DNA of 64,000 nt from JAKVAV01 sp047632755 (GCA_047632755.1 JBLIDT010000002.1:171796-235795), one strand, 5' to 3'; shown: positions 8,097 through 17,863, counted from the first letter of the stretch. Notes: a model not told the origin generated them from the letters alone. Numbers and translations: made by a program.

Positions 8097-9158
8097 ATGA
8101 AAGATCAAGTCGACATCAGAAAGCTGAGCAAAGAGGAATTGATTGACCTCTTTAGTGAAATGGGCGAAAAGCCATTTCGCGGAAAGCAAGTCTTTGAATG
8201 GTTATGGACCAAGAGAGCAAGAAGCTTTGAGGAGATGACCAACCTCCCCGCTGAACTTCGCGAAAAACTCGAGGGGAAATTCATCATTCGCACCATGCGT
8301 ATCGCCGACAAGCAAGTGAGTAGCGATGGCACCATCAAGTATGCTTTTAAGATGAGCGATGGGCCAGTGGTAGAAGGCGTATTGATTCCGACCAAGAACC
8401 GAACGACTGCTTGTATTTCATCACAAGTAGGTTGTAGCCTGAGCTGCAAGTTCTGTGCTACAGGTCGATTGAAGCGCTTGCGCAATCTAGAGGCTTACGA
8501 GATTTACGATCAAGTGGCGGAGATTTACCGCGATGCGGAAATTTTACGTGAGAAGCCCCTTTCGAATATTGTTTACATGGGCATGGGTGAGCCATTGCTC
8601 AACTATAAGAATGTATTGGAATCTACTTTTCGCATTTCGGACGATAAAGGTCTCGGGATGTCTCCCAAGCGAATGACCATCTCTACTGCGGGAATCGCTA
8701 AGATGATTGAGAAAATGGGCGACGACGAAGTGCGGTTCAATTTGGCTCTTTCGCTCCACGCGGCCAATGACGAGAAGCGCAACAAGATTATGCCCATCAA
8801 CGAAACGAACAATCTCGATGTTTTGGCAGATGCCCTCAGACACTTCTACGATAAAACGGGTAGCAGAGTCACTTACGAGTACATCATCTTCAAGGATTTC
8901 AACGATACGATGCAGGATGCTCGGGAGCTAGCCGACTTCGCGATGATCGTTCCGTGCAAAATCAATATCATCGAATACAATCCCATCGACGATGGCGAAT
9001 TCGAACAGGCCGATCCAGAAGTGGTAGATGCCTTCGCAGAATACCTCGAAAGTTGCAACATCGTTGTAAACGTGAGACGTAGCCGAGGTAAGGATATTGA
9101 TGCCGCTTGCGGCCAATTGGCGAATAAGAACAAGGCGGCTTTGAAAATCACTGACTAA
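8097..9158 (+). CDS. rlmN: Dual-specificity 23S rRNA/tRNA adenine C2-methyltransferase RlmN
   Basis: A 353-residue radical SAM enzyme that methylates C2 of A2503 in 23S rRNA and of A37 in some tRNAs. The [4Fe-4S] motif is C113xxxC117xxC120. The two catalytic cysteines of the RlmN mechanism are both present: Cys106 (ACISSQVGC region) and Cys338 in DAACGQLA near the C terminus. MGMGEPLLNY is the SAM-binding GGEP-like motif. The length is normal. The gene appears to be transcribed alone, from a promoter that abuts the start codon. Confidence 0.95.
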   Translation: MKDQVDIRKLSKEELIDLFSEMGEKPFRGKQVFEWLWTKRARSFEEMTNLPAELREKLEGKFIIRTMRIADKQVSSDGTIKYAFKMSDGPVVEGVLIPTKNRTTACISSQVGCSLSCKFCATGRLKRLRNLEAYEIYDQVAEIYRDAEILREKPLSNIVYMGMGEPLLNYKNVLESTFRISDDKGLGMSPKRMTISTAGIAKMIEKMGDDEVRFNLALSLHAANDEKRNKIMPINETNNLDVLADALRHFYDKTGSRVTYEYIIFKDFNDTMQDARELADFAMIVPCKINIIEYNPIDDGEFEQADPEVVDAFAEYLESCNIVVNVRRSRGKDIDAACGQLANKNKAALKITD

Positions 9159-9278
9159 CCGCAGGGCTGGTCTGACAATTGAAATATTATCATCTCTTAT
9201 GCGGGTTCTCGCAGAGGAAAGTGAGGAGGCGCAGAGAAATCCAATCTCAATACTCTATACTCACTACTTGATACCAAG

Positions 9279-9959
9279 TCAGAATCCAAAACCAATCCTC
9301 ACCCCCAATTCCCATCCAAAAACCACCTCATTCAGATTTTCGATGGTGTAGGCTAAAGGGTCATTTATAGAGGTTGTTCTTACGATATCGTAATTCTTGA
9401 ACCGTATGGCAGGCCCCGTGTAGAAATCAGCGAATATATTACTGGTAAGCGGAAGAGCTTGGTATCCAAAATTGAAAATAACCGATAACTCTTGGCGATC
9501 ATCAGCATAAGAATAGTCGGTGAGGACACCCGCCGTATCAATCACACCAAATTCCTTTTTGTATCGGCGGTAATTTGCTCCCACTGACAAGTAAGTACCT
9601 CCGAGTTCTTCATAGTCCTGAAAGTACCTTCGGAATGTCAATGAAACACTGGGGGCCGTTTGAATATCGACGTTGCTTCCGAGGTTGTCAAGCTCGTAAT
9701 CAAACCAACCTGAAGCGTAATTTCTTCTGGTAAACCCCACTCCCACTTCTGCACTGAAACGCCCTGTGAGAAGATGCTCAAAATAAAGGCGGTAATCGCC
9801 AAAAACAATTTGAACAGGATCGACCTTTATAGCGTTTCTAATGGTGTAAAGCGAGTCTTGAATATAGAATTCAGGTTCTTCCGCTTCTTGGGTCTGCCCA
9901 AATGAACTCAAGGAAAGAATCGTAAGGAAGAAGAGGATATATTTATACCTTCCTTTCAC
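9279..9959 (-). CDS. Outer-membrane beta-barrel-like protein of unknown function
   Basis: A 226-residue protein with a clear Sec signal peptide (hydrophobic core LFFLTILSLSS, likely cleaved near FGQ). The rest alternates short amphipathic strands ending in aromatic residues (YRLYFEHL, VSLTFRRYF, LGVRIGFGF), including a terminal Phe, as expected for an 8-stranded outer-membrane barrel. It resembles the general DUF3575/porin-like small barrels of Bacteroidota, but I cannot name a family. The start codon is GTG; no other start fits the signal peptide. It diverges from the next gene with 44 bases between. Confidence 0.7.
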   Translation of the reverse strand: MKGRYKYILFFLTILSLSSFGQTQEAEEPEFYIQDSLYTIRNAIKVDPVQIVFGDYRLYFEHLLTGRFSAEVGVGFTRRNYASGWFDYELDNLGSNVDIQTAPSVSLTFRRYFQDYEELGGTYLSVGANYRRYKKEFGVIDTAGVLTDYSYADDRQELSVIFNFGYQALPLTSNIFADFYTGPAIRFKNYDIVRTTSINDPLAYTIENLNEVVFGWELGVRIGFGF

Positions 9960-10003
9960 AATGACATGGTTTTTGCAATAGCCACGAAGATATAGAGAAA
10001 TTC

Positions 10004-11539
10004 ATGCGCCTTCGTTCGATCTTAGTTCTTGTTCTTTTGCCCTTTTTGATCTGCTCTACCAAAGCGCAAGACGCTGCTAAGGTGGAGTTTTTTGTGGGGC
10101 CAGAATTAGAAGAGCAAAAGGGAAATCGCATTTGGGATACTTTTGGCCATAGCGAAGAATTCTTTTTTTGCATTCGTACTGACCGTCGAAAGAAAGGGCA
10201 ATTTATCATCGAAAAAATAGGAGTCGACAGCCTCGTTGTAGAAAAAACAATCCTATTCACGCCCACCGAAATCAGTAAAAAGATTCCCCTTTTGGCTTAC
10301 CCGATGTCTACAAATGACGCCAGTTTCTTAATTGCCACCGCCGAAGATCCTGGTGGAACAGATATTTATATTCTCGCTTATCGCATCACAGAAAATTTAC
10401 AAATTAGTGAGGAACCAATGGTGATAGGCATTGCAGACAGAGAGGCCCTCATTTCTGAAAATGGATTCTTGATCTTCAAAAGTGACGACAACAAGAAAGT
10501 GGCGCTCTTTATTCCCGAAGAGAAAAACCCTACGAGAAACGAAAAATTTGCCTTGCGTTATTTTGATTCTGAGCTAGGTTTATTGGAAACCAAAAAAATT
10601 GAAATTCCTTATCCTGCTGCGAAGGTGCTTCTAAAAGATGCCGTGCTTACTCCAACAGGTGTCTTTCACGGGATCATCTCTCTGCGCAAAGAATCAGGAG
10701 TTCGGGCATTGCCCGATTCATATGCTTTGCTAAGCTACAATCCTGCTGAAGAGGGAGTGAAAGAAAAGTCTCTTGCATTGGGCAACAAGTGGTTCTATGA
10801 CTTAAAACTCACGTTAACCCCCGACACAAATCTGTGGCTAGCTGGGTATTATAGCAATATGGTGGAGCCTTCGATGGTGGGGGCATTCTCAGTCGTTATT
10901 GATTCGAATACGGGTGAACTTCTAAACACTGGTCTCTCCCCTTTTGAACGCGACTTCAGACTCATGTTTCGTCAAGAAATCAAAAATAACGAGGATGATC
11001 TAGGTCTATTCAAGCTCGACAAGGTTTTTCTGAAAAACAATGGATCGCTCTCCATGATAAGTGAGAAAAGATACACCCGCGAATCCACCATTTATAACCC
11101 CGCCTCGAGAATGTATACCGTCATTCAAATTCACAACCACGAGGAACTGTTGATCTCCACGATCAAACCAAGCTCAAAAATTACCGAGAATATCCTGCTC
11201 CCAAAATACCAGTCGTCTTCACAGGAATTTGGACGTTATACCTCTTATGTAAGCACTCAATGGGGAGATAAGTTCCTGTTTTTTTACAACGATCATGTGC
11301 GCAATGAATCCCTATCTCTGACCGAATACAACGAATACCGAGCCCTGAATAATGAAAACAACATAACCATAACTTACTACATATTGAGCGATGGATCGAT
11401 TGCAAAAAAATCCATTGATCCCAATACCATCGGTGATTATTACCTAGATGCCGAGCAGCAGTACCGAACTTCAAAGAGCCAAATACTAACAACCTACAAA
11501 GGGTATAAGACGAGGTACCTAAAAGTACTAACACCTTAA
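10004..11539 (+). CDS. Secreted protein of unknown function, 511 aa
   Basis: It begins with a signal peptide (MRLRSILVLVLLPFLICSTKAQ, predicted cleavage after KAQ). The mature part is acidic to neutral, has no transmembrane segments, and shows repeated beta-rich segments that could be a propeller-like or scaffold fold. I recognise no catalytic motif and no T9SS sorting domain, so it is probably periplasmic or surface-located by another route. It is followed after about 40 bases by the polyprenyl synthase gene on the same strand, which may be co-transcribed. I cannot assign a function. Confidence 0.7.
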   Translation: MRLRSILVLVLLPFLICSTKAQDAAKVEFFVGPELEEQKGNRIWDTFGHSEEFFFCIRTDRRKKGQFIIEKIGVDSLVVEKTILFTPTEISKKIPLLAYPMSTNDASFLIATAEDPGGTDIYILAYRITENLQISEEPMVIGIADREALISENGFLIFKSDDNKKVALFIPEEKNPTRNEKFALRYFDSELGLLETKKIEIPYPAAKVLLKDAVLTPTGVFHGIISLRKESGVRALPDSYALLSYNPAEEGVKEKSLALGNKWFYDLKLTLTPDTNLWLAGYYSNMVEPSMVGAFSVVIDSNTGELLNTGLSPFERDFRLMFRQEIKNNEDDLGLFKLDKVFLKNNGSLSMISEKRYTRESTIYNPASRMYTVIQIHNHEELLISTIKPSSKITENILLPKYQSSSQEFGRYTSYVSTQWGDKFLFFYNDHVRNESLSLTEYNEYRALNNENNITITYYILSDGSIAKKSIDPNTIGDYYLDAEQQYRTSKSQILTTYKGYKTRYLKVLTP

Positions 11540-11580
11540 CAGCATAGAGTGAGTTTGAATTGTGATATTTGCCCGACCAA

Positions 11581-12555
11581 ATGACAGGGGTCAAAGAAAT
11601 AAAAGCTCCCATTTCAGCTGAAATGGATGAATTTGAACATCGCTTTCGCGCGTCGATGAGGAGCAATACTCCGCTGCTCGATAAAATCACACATTACATC
11701 GTAAAGCGAAAAGGGAAGCAAATGCGCCCTATGTTCGTATTCCTGTCGGCAAAGATGTGTGGCGGTATAAACGATAGTACTTACGTAGCCGCTTCTCTTA
11801 TAGAATTGCTTCATACAGCTACCTTAGTTCACGACGATGTGGTAGATGATGCTAACCTACGTCGTGGTTTCTTCTCTATAAATGCACTCTGGAAAAACAA
11901 AATAGCCGTCTTGGTCGGAGACTTCCTCCTTTCACGCGGACTACTAATGAGTGTGGAGGAAGGTGAATTCGAACTCCTTAAAATAGTGAGCAATGCGGTG
12001 AAGGAAATGTCAGAAGGCGAGCTCATGCAAATGGAGAAAGCCCGAAAACTGGACATCACCGAAGAGGTTTACTTTGAAATCATCCGTCAAAAAACGGCTT
12101 CGCTGATTGCTGCTTGCTGCCAAAGCGGAGCACACTCATCCAAAACTGATTTAGAATCGCAGGAAAGAATGCGCCTTTTCGGCGAAAAAACAGGAATAGC
12201 CTTTCAAATAAAAGATGACCTTTTTGACTACAATGTCAATGGGAAAATAGGCAAACCCACGGGGATCGATATCAAGGAAAAGAAAATGACTCTTCCGTTG
12301 ATCTACGCTTTGACGAAAGCCGAAAGACGAGACCGAAAATGGCTAATTAACTCGGTGAAAAACCACCACGAAGACAAGACCCGTGTGGGGAAAGTAATCG
12401 ACTATGTGATGGCATCGGGAGGCATAGAATACGCCCATGATAAAATGCTCGTCTACCGAGATGAGGCTTTGAAAATTCTTCATACTTTTGAAGAAGGCGA
12501 GGCCAGGAATTCTTTAGAAGCCCTCGTCAATTACACGATTGAACGCAAAAAGTAA
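11581..12555 (+). CDS. ispB: Polyprenyl synthetase (octaprenyl diphosphate synthase-like)
   Basis: A trans-isoprenyl diphosphate synthase of 324 residues that extends farnesyl diphosphate with isopentenyl diphosphate, giving the side chain of menaquinone. The two Asp-rich Mg2+ sites are visible: first VHDDVVDDANLRRG, second KDDLFDYN, with GKQMRP near the N terminus as the IPP-binding region. I chose ATG 11581 over an in-frame TTG at 11569. Chain length cannot be fixed by eye, so ispB is a family-level name. The end overlaps a possible TTG of the next frame, but the next gene starts properly at 12569. Confidence 0.88.
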   Translation: MTGVKEIKAPISAEMDEFEHRFRASMRSNTPLLDKITHYIVKRKGKQMRPMFVFLSAKMCGGINDSTYVAASLIELLHTATLVHDDVVDDANLRRGFFSINALWKNKIAVLVGDFLLSRGLLMSVEEGEFELLKIVSNAVKEMSEGELMQMEKARKLDITEEVYFEIIRQKTASLIAACCQSGAHSSKTDLESQERMRLFGEKTGIAFQIKDDLFDYNVNGKIGKPTGIDIKEKKMTLPLIYALTKAERRDRKWLINSVKNHHEDKTRVGKVIDYVMASGGIEYAHDKMLVYRDEALKILHTFEEGEARNSLEALVNYTIERKK

Positions 12556-12568
12556 ACTTTTCTCATCT

Positions 12569-13006
12569 ATGACAATTCGCGTTTTCATTCTAATCGCGCT
12601 GGTCTTCTGCGCTTGCGACTCGGCAACCGAACAGAGTGGAGATGAAAAGAATGCAGCTCAAAACCTGAGCACAAAAGAAATAGTAGACGTAGTGGAGTAC
12701 CATTCCAATGGCGCTGTAAAACTGCAAGGCAAGAGCCAGGGCGGAAAAAGAATAGGAAAGTGGGAGTCCTTTTACCCGACGGGATACCGCTGGAGTGAAG
12801 CCAACTACCGAAACGGATACCGCGAAGGTGATGCTATAACGTATTATTCCAATGGTATGATGCGCTATCAAGGCCGCTACTACAATGACGAACAGACGGG
12901 TATTTGGTCCTTTTACGACAACAATGGAATGCTAGTGCAAAAGATTGACATGGACGAGCCACAGGGTAAAAACAATTTCAAAACTGATTCTTCAGGACTG
13001 CGTTGA
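12569..13006 (+). CDS. Lipoprotein with MORN-type repeats
   Basis: A 145-residue lipoprotein: signal MTIRVFILIALVFCAC gives a lipobox Cys at about residue 16. From about residue 40 there are at least three MORN_2/YwqK-like repeats of about 23 residues (YHSNGAVKLQGK, YPTGYRWSEANYRNGYREG, YSNGMMRYQGRYYNDEQTG). These are often annotated as antitoxin YwqK but are generally surface or protein-interaction modules. I start at ATG 12569, which places the signal correctly; the upstream TTG at 12539 overlaps the previous gene. The stop TGA overlaps the TTG start of dnaG (TTGA). Confidence 0.8.
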   Translation: MTIRVFILIALVFCACDSATEQSGDEKNAAQNLSTKEIVDVVEYHSNGAVKLQGKSQGGKRIGKWESFYPTGYRWSEANYRNGYREGDAITYYSNGMMRYQGRYYNDEQTGIWSFYDNNGMLVQKIDMDEPQGKNNFKTDSSGLR

Positions 13007-14940
13007 TCGATAGAAACACCATAGACAAGATTTTTGAAGCGGCTCGCATTGAAGAAGTGGTCGAAGACTTCGTGCAGCTCAAAAAGGCAGGCTCAAACCT
13101 CAAAGGCTTAAGTCCATGGTCTGACGAGAAAACACCTTCGTTTTTCGTTTCTCCCGCTAAGGGAATTTTTAAAGATTTCAGTTCGGGAAAGGGCGGTAAT
13201 GCCGTCACCTTCCTGATGGAATTGGAGCACATGTCCTACCCAGAGGCATTGCGCTATATAGCCGAAAAGTACTCCATCGAGGTGGAAGAAACGGCGATGG
13301 ATGCGAAAGAGAAGGAAGATCAAAGCCTTCGCGAAAGCTTGGTTTTGGTCAATAAATTCGCTCTAGAATCTTTTGAGCAAAACCTGTGGGAAAACGACGA
13401 GGGAAAATCCATCGGCCTTAGCTACTACCGCGAAAGGGGGTTTTCTGACAAGACCATTCGGAAGTTTGCACTGGGATATGCTTTAGAAAAGAATAACGCC
13501 CTTTTGAAAAAGGCTCTCGAGGCTGGTCATAAGGAGGAGCACCTTGTAAACCTAGGCCTTACCAAAGAGGGAAATTACGGGAAGTATGACTTCTTCAGAG
13601 GCCGGGTTATATTTCCTATTCGAAATGTCAGCGGTCGCTGTATCGCCTTTGCCGGAAGGACGCTAAAAAGCGACAATAAGGTAAAATACATCAACTCTCC
13701 CGAGAGTGAACTCTACGACAAGAGTAAAACCTTGTACGGCCTTTACGAAGGAAAGCAGAGCATTATCAAGGAAGACAAGTGCTTCCTGGTTGAAGGATAT
13801 ACAGACGTTATCTCGCTCAATCAAGCCGGGGTTGAGTATGCGGTATCCTCCTCGGGTACTTCGCTCACATCAGAGCAGGCCAAGCTGATAAAGCGCTACA
13901 CAAAAAACGTATCTGTACTCTACGACGGAGACAAAGCCGGCATCAACGCTGCACTTCGCGGAATCGACTTACTCCTGAAAGAAGGACTCCAAGTCAAAGT
14001 TTTGCTTTTTCCAGAAGGCCACGATCCCGATTCCTTTGCCCGATCAGTGTCTCAAACCGAGCTAGAGGAATACCTGAATACTGGCGCGAAAGACTTCACG
14101 GACTTCATGATCGAAGTGCTAATGGATGGTCATCCCGATGATCCCATTAAAAGAGCCGAGGCTACCAGGCGTATCGTTGAGAGCTTATCGCTAATCACCG
14201 ACCAGATAACACGTAGCATCTACGTGCAGCGGTGCAGCAAAAAACTGGACCTTCCTGAAAAGGTGCTTCTCAACGAGCTGAACAAGTTTTTACGAAAGCG
14301 AACTTTCCGAAAGGCGGGGGTCGATCCTGAAGTTCTTCAAGACGACCTTCAAGCCAAAGGGGATCAAAAAGGGGTTATACCCCTTGCAGACTCTACCATT
14401 TGGGAAAAGGAAATTACGCGCATCTTGATCAACTATGGATCGCAGGAGATTGAGGTGGATATTCAATCTGAAGAAGGTGAGGATGAGAAGGTTAAAGTTC
14501 AAGTAGCGGAGTACATCCTTCACGATCTGCTTACAGATGAAATTTCATTTAAGTCAGAAATGTACAAGAGTATCATCGAGCGCTTTCGCACTCATTTCGA
14601 TGAGGAAGGGAGTTTTCCAAGTACCGAGAAATTGGTGAGAAGCGCTGACCTGAGTGAAGCCGTCGCCGCAATGATTTCCAGCCCTTACGAGCTCAGCGAA
14701 AATTGGGCGGAAAAACACCGGATATATACTGACACAGAAGAAGTAGATTTACGTCGAACCGTCTTCGATCCGCTGATGCGCTTAAAGTTGAGCAAGATCA
14801 AAACTTTAATACACGAAGTAGATGAAGCTATTAAGAATGCGGAGAGCGAAGAAGAACTAAATTTACACCTGCAAGAGAAAATAAAGCTTGGCCACATGAA
14901 GGTGCAGTTGAGCGATTTTTTCGGCAGTACGATTATATAA
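13003..14940 (+). CDS. dnaG: DNA primase DnaG with a zinc-less N-terminal domain
   Basis: A 645-residue bacterial primase that makes RNA primers at the replication fork. The order is CHC2-like domain (about 1-95), RNA-polymerase/TOPRIM domain (VEGYTDVISL about residue 260, then YDGDKAG about 307), and a C-terminal helical region for DnaB binding. In the N-terminal domain all four zinc ligands are replaced: the CPFH motif is SPWS (Ser37, Ser40) and the CFGC motif is DFSS (Asp58, Ser61), though surrounding residues (EKTPSF, GKGGNA) are kept. The start codon is TTG, overlapping the stop of the upstream lipoprotein gene by TTGA. It is followed 4 bases later by mscS. Confidence 0.93.
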   Translation: MIDRNTIDKIFEAARIEEVVEDFVQLKKAGSNLKGLSPWSDEKTPSFFVSPAKGIFKDFSSGKGGNAVTFLMELEHMSYPEALRYIAEKYSIEVEETAMDAKEKEDQSLRESLVLVNKFALESFEQNLWENDEGKSIGLSYYRERGFSDKTIRKFALGYALEKNNALLKKALEAGHKEEHLVNLGLTKEGNYGKYDFFRGRVIFPIRNVSGRCIAFAGRTLKSDNKVKYINSPESELYDKSKTLYGLYEGKQSIIKEDKCFLVEGYTDVISLNQAGVEYAVSSSGTSLTSEQAKLIKRYTKNVSVLYDGDKAGINAALRGIDLLLKEGLQVKVLLFPEGHDPDSFARSVSQTELEEYLNTGAKDFTDFMIEVLMDGHPDDPIKRAEATRRIVESLSLITDQITRSIYVQRCSKKLDLPEKVLLNELNKFLRKRTFRKAGVDPEVLQDDLQAKGDQKGVIPLADSTIWEKEITRILINYGSQEIEVDIQSEEGEDEKVKVQVAEYILHDLLTDEISFKSEMYKSIIERFRTHFDEEGSFPSTEKLVRSADLSEAVAAMISSPYELSENWAEKHRIYTDTEEVDLRRTVFDPLMRLKLSKIKTLIHEVDEAIKNAESEEELNLHLQEKIKLGHMKVQLSDFFGSTII

Positions 14941-14944
14941 AAGT

Positions 14945-16051
14945 ATGAGCGACTTTTTTGGGTATAGCTTTTATGAGTCAGAACTGATACACGTCACGGT
15001 AGGGAATATTCTGTCGCTGATCCTCATTATTGGTCTCACCCGTCTCACACTTCGATTCTACAGAATCTTCGTCCACAAGAAAATTCGGGCTCTTGACGTA
15101 TTTGACAAAGAGAGGGAAGCTCTTTTTATAAAGTCGGGGAAAAACATCATCCTTCTGATCGGAGTCGTCGCATCTGTTGTCAGCTTGGGGTTAATGCAGC
15201 TTTTGGGAGCGATTTTCGATTATAAGATTATTACTACCGACAAAGTGACTGTTACGGTTGGGAAGGTCTTAATTCTCGTAATTATTCTCATCGTTACCCG
15301 AATACTGGCAAGGCTCATTCGGATTATTCTCAAAAAGAATTTCTCGCGCAAGACGTGGGTAGACGAAGGCAAGGAATACACCGTATTCAAGCTTACCAAG
15401 TATGGCCTTTATGGTTTTGCCGCACTGTTGGGTCTTACGAGCATCGGTATCGACATGAAGTTGATCTTGGCAGGAGCTGGTGCACTCTTGGTGGGTATTG
15501 GTTTCGGGTTGCAGTATTTATTCTACGACCTCATCTCTGGCTTGATCATTCTTTTTGAAGGCCCTATTAAAGTTGGAGATGTGATAGAGGTAGATGGATT
15601 GGTAGCTAGAGTGAAGCAAATAGATATTCGCACTTCAAAAGTGCTGACCCGAAACGGGAAATACATCATCATTCCCAATTCAAAATTGATCGGAGAAAAG
15701 GTGGTGAACTGGAGTCACGGGTCAGAATTGACCCGATTCAATGTAGAAGTAGGAGTAAAATACGGGAGTGATACGGCGCTGGTTAAAGACGTCCTTTACA
15801 ATTGTGCTCTTCGTCATCCCGACGTGAGTAAAAACAGAGAAATTATCGTTCGCTTTGATAATTTTGGAGATAGCGCTCTGATTTTTACCGTTTTCTTTTG
15901 GGCGAAAAAGACGTGGGTCGTGGAAACCTTACAAAGTGAAATCCGCTTTGACATTGACAGGGAATTCAGGAAACACAAGATTCAAATTCCTTTTCCTCAA
16001 CGGGATCTTCACCTTATTACCACTTCAGATAACAATCCATTCAAGACTTAA
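14945..16051 (+). CDS. mscS: Small-conductance mechanosensitive channel, MscS family
   Basis: A 368-residue membrane protein with about five hydrophobic segments in the first 200 residues. The pore-lining helix and its glycine/alanine pattern (ILAGAGALLVGIGFGLQ) are followed by the beta domain (LIILFEGPIKVGDVIEVDG) and the conserved IPNSKL motif, typical of the MscS middle domain. It releases solutes upon hypo-osmotic shock. It is 4 bases downstream of dnaG. Its last 11 bases overlap the convergent recJ 3' end. Confidence 0.9.
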   Translation: MSDFFGYSFYESELIHVTVGNILSLILIIGLTRLTLRFYRIFVHKKIRALDVFDKEREALFIKSGKNIILLIGVVASVVSLGLMQLLGAIFDYKIITTDKVTVTVGKVLILVIILIVTRILARLIRIILKKNFSRKTWVDEGKEYTVFKLTKYGLYGFAALLGLTSIGIDMKLILAGAGALLVGIGFGLQYLFYDLISGLIILFEGPIKVGDVIEVDGLVARVKQIDIRTSKVLTRNGKYIIIPNSKLIGEKVVNWSHGSELTRFNVEVGVKYGSDTALVKDVLYNCALRHPDVSKNREIIVRFDNFGDSALIFTVFFWAKKTWVVETLQSEIRFDIDREFRKHKIQIPFPQRDLHLITTSDNNPFKT

Positions 16052-17798
16052 TGTCCTTCGCGACAAGCTGAAGCGTTCTTCGGTTTTTCCATACGTTCTC
16101 TTCGATGCTGTATGCCAGCTCAAAGGCGCCGCCTGAAGCCAAGTGATCAAATTTTTCGGCGAAGCCAAATGCGATTACGGGAAGTTCTCGCTCGTCTTTT
16201 CCATCTTGATGAACGGTAAATTTGAGGTGCTTCCCTCCCAAGACTTTAAGATTTCGAGCGCGGCAATGAGCTGTTGCAAAAACGGGTGGCAAATTTTCTG
16301 GACCAAAGGGCCTGAACCTATTTAGCTGAGTATAAAAGTCCTGGTAATCCTCGTTGTGCCAATCTTCGAAGTTTACCTCCAAAGCAATTTCAATCGATGG
16401 ATACTTTCGTTCGGAGCCGAGCACTTTTTTGGCGTAAGCCTCAAAGTCTGACTTAAACCGATCAAGATTCTCTTTCTTAAGAGTGAGTCCAGCCGCTGCG
16501 GCATGGCCCCCGTACTTTTCCAAATGCTCAGAACAAGCCGTGAGTGCCTCGTGAAGATTGAAACTCGGAGTACTGCGAGCACTGCCGCTTAGCCACCCAT
16601 CATTTTCGGTAAGAACAATGGTAGGGCGATAACAGGTCTCCATGAGTCGCGATGCCACAATACCTACCAAACCTTTGTGCCAAGATTTTTTAGCTACAAT
16701 GGTAGACGAATTCTCCAGCTTCTGGTCTTCTGAAAGCATTAACTCCAGTGCCTCCTCGGTTATTATAATGTCTCTCTCCTTTCGGGAAATATTGAGCTTC
16801 TCTATTTTCTCAGCCAAATCACTTGCCTCTTCCTCGCTATGAGCGAGGAGCAGCTTTACGCCGATATCCGCGTGGTCCATTCTGCCAGCGGCATTAATGC
16901 GCGGTGCGATCTTGAAGACAATGTCGCTTACTTGAACTGCACCTCCCTTGTGCCCAGCATTTCCGAGCAAAGCGGACACGCCGTATCCAGGGTTTCTCGA
17001 GATGACCTCAAGTCCTTTGGCAACAATTGCTCGATTCACTCCTCTTAGTGGAACAATATCACTGCAGGTAGCTATGGCCGCGAGTTCATAGAACCGATCG
17101 AAATCAAAGTCTGCTATTTCCAGTTTTTCAACCACTTCCTTAATAAGCGCAAGTGCCACACCGCATCCGCAGAGTATCTTCTCTTCGTATGGACAGTCCT
17201 TTTGCTTGTGATTTAAAATGGCAAAGGCAGGTGGCGCCTTTTCACCAGCTTCATGGTGGTCGCAAATGATGGTATCAATCCCCGATTCTTTAAGCCTTTC
17301 AACCTTATCTACCGCTCTAATACCGCAGTCGAGGGTGATAAAGAGATTTACCTTCTGGGTGATTGCATCATCAATACCCCTATCGCTCACGCCATATCCC
17401 TCTCCATATCGGTCGGGAATATAATGCCCAAAGTCTGCATCCAAATTTTCCAAGAAAAGGCTCATCATCGCCACTGAGGTGGTGCCATCCACATCATAGT
17501 CCCCGTAGAGTCTAATTTTCTGGTTCTCTTGGAGAGCTACAATCAATCGATCTGCAGCCTTTTCCAGGTCCTTCATTTTGATTCCACCTTGAAGAGCACC
17601 AATGTCAGTAGAAAAATACACACCTATCTCATCTCCTGTGTTCAAGCCTCTGGCTATTAGCAAGTCTGCTAAAACAGGATGCAGTCTGGGGAATTTTGTG
17701 TGAAGCGTTCTCACTCTTTCACGATTGGGAGCATTCAACCTTTTCCAGGCAAACCTCTTGCTGTCCAATTCACTTTCTCTATTTATCAATCGATCCAT
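16041..17798 (-). CDS. recJ: Single-stranded-DNA-specific exonuclease RecJ
   Basis: A 585-residue DHH-family 5'-3' exonuclease acting in recombination and mismatch repair. The catalytic motifs are present: YGDYDVDGTTS (motif I Asp residues), TLDCGIR, and the DHH signature in ICDHHEAGE. A DHHA1 domain follows (GRMDHADIGV and GGHAAAAGL) and an OB-fold C terminus. The length is normal. It starts with ATG at 17798, diverging from the cysteine-rich lipoprotein gene, and its stop lies inside the end of mscS (convergent overlap of 11 bp). Confidence 0.95.
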   Translation of the reverse strand: MDRLINRESELDSKRFAWKRLNAPNRERVRTLHTKFPRLHPVLADLLIARGLNTGDEIGVYFSTDIGALQGGIKMKDLEKAADRLIVALQENQKIRLYGDYDVDGTTSVAMMSLFLENLDADFGHYIPDRYGEGYGVSDRGIDDAITQKVNLFITLDCGIRAVDKVERLKESGIDTIICDHHEAGEKAPPAFAILNHKQKDCPYEEKILCGCGVALALIKEVVEKLEIADFDFDRFYELAAIATCSDIVPLRGVNRAIVAKGLEVISRNPGYGVSALLGNAGHKGGAVQVSDIVFKIAPRINAAGRMDHADIGVKLLLAHSEEEASDLAEKIEKLNISRKERDIIITEEALELMLSEDQKLENSSTIVAKKSWHKGLVGIVASRLMETCYRPTIVLTENDGWLSGSARSTPSFNLHEALTACSEHLEKYGGHAAAAGLTLKKENLDRFKSDFEAYAKKVLGSERKYPSIEIALEVNFEDWHNEDYQDFYTQLNRFRPFGPENLPPVFATAHCRARNLKVLGGKHLKFTVHQDGKDERELPVIAFGFAEKFDHLASGGAFELAYSIEENVWKNRRTLQLVAKDIKS

Positions 17799-17855
17799 TC
17801 TTGGTTTTCATCTTTCACAAATGTGGGCAGACAGGCAATCTGAAACAACTTTCCT

Positions 17856-17863
17856 TATATTTG
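17856..17863 (+). promoter_or_regulatory. Candidate -7 promoter element for the Cys-repeat lipoprotein
   Basis: TATATTTG is an exact TAnnTTTG match, 57 bases before the ATG at 17921, so the mRNA would have a leader of about 50 bases. I found no convincing -33 element. Confidence 0.45.

Noticed and set aside
9159..9278. Repeated CGCAGAG-like words downstream of rlmN.
   Set aside because: Too short and degenerate to call a repeat array; no hairpin with T-tract.
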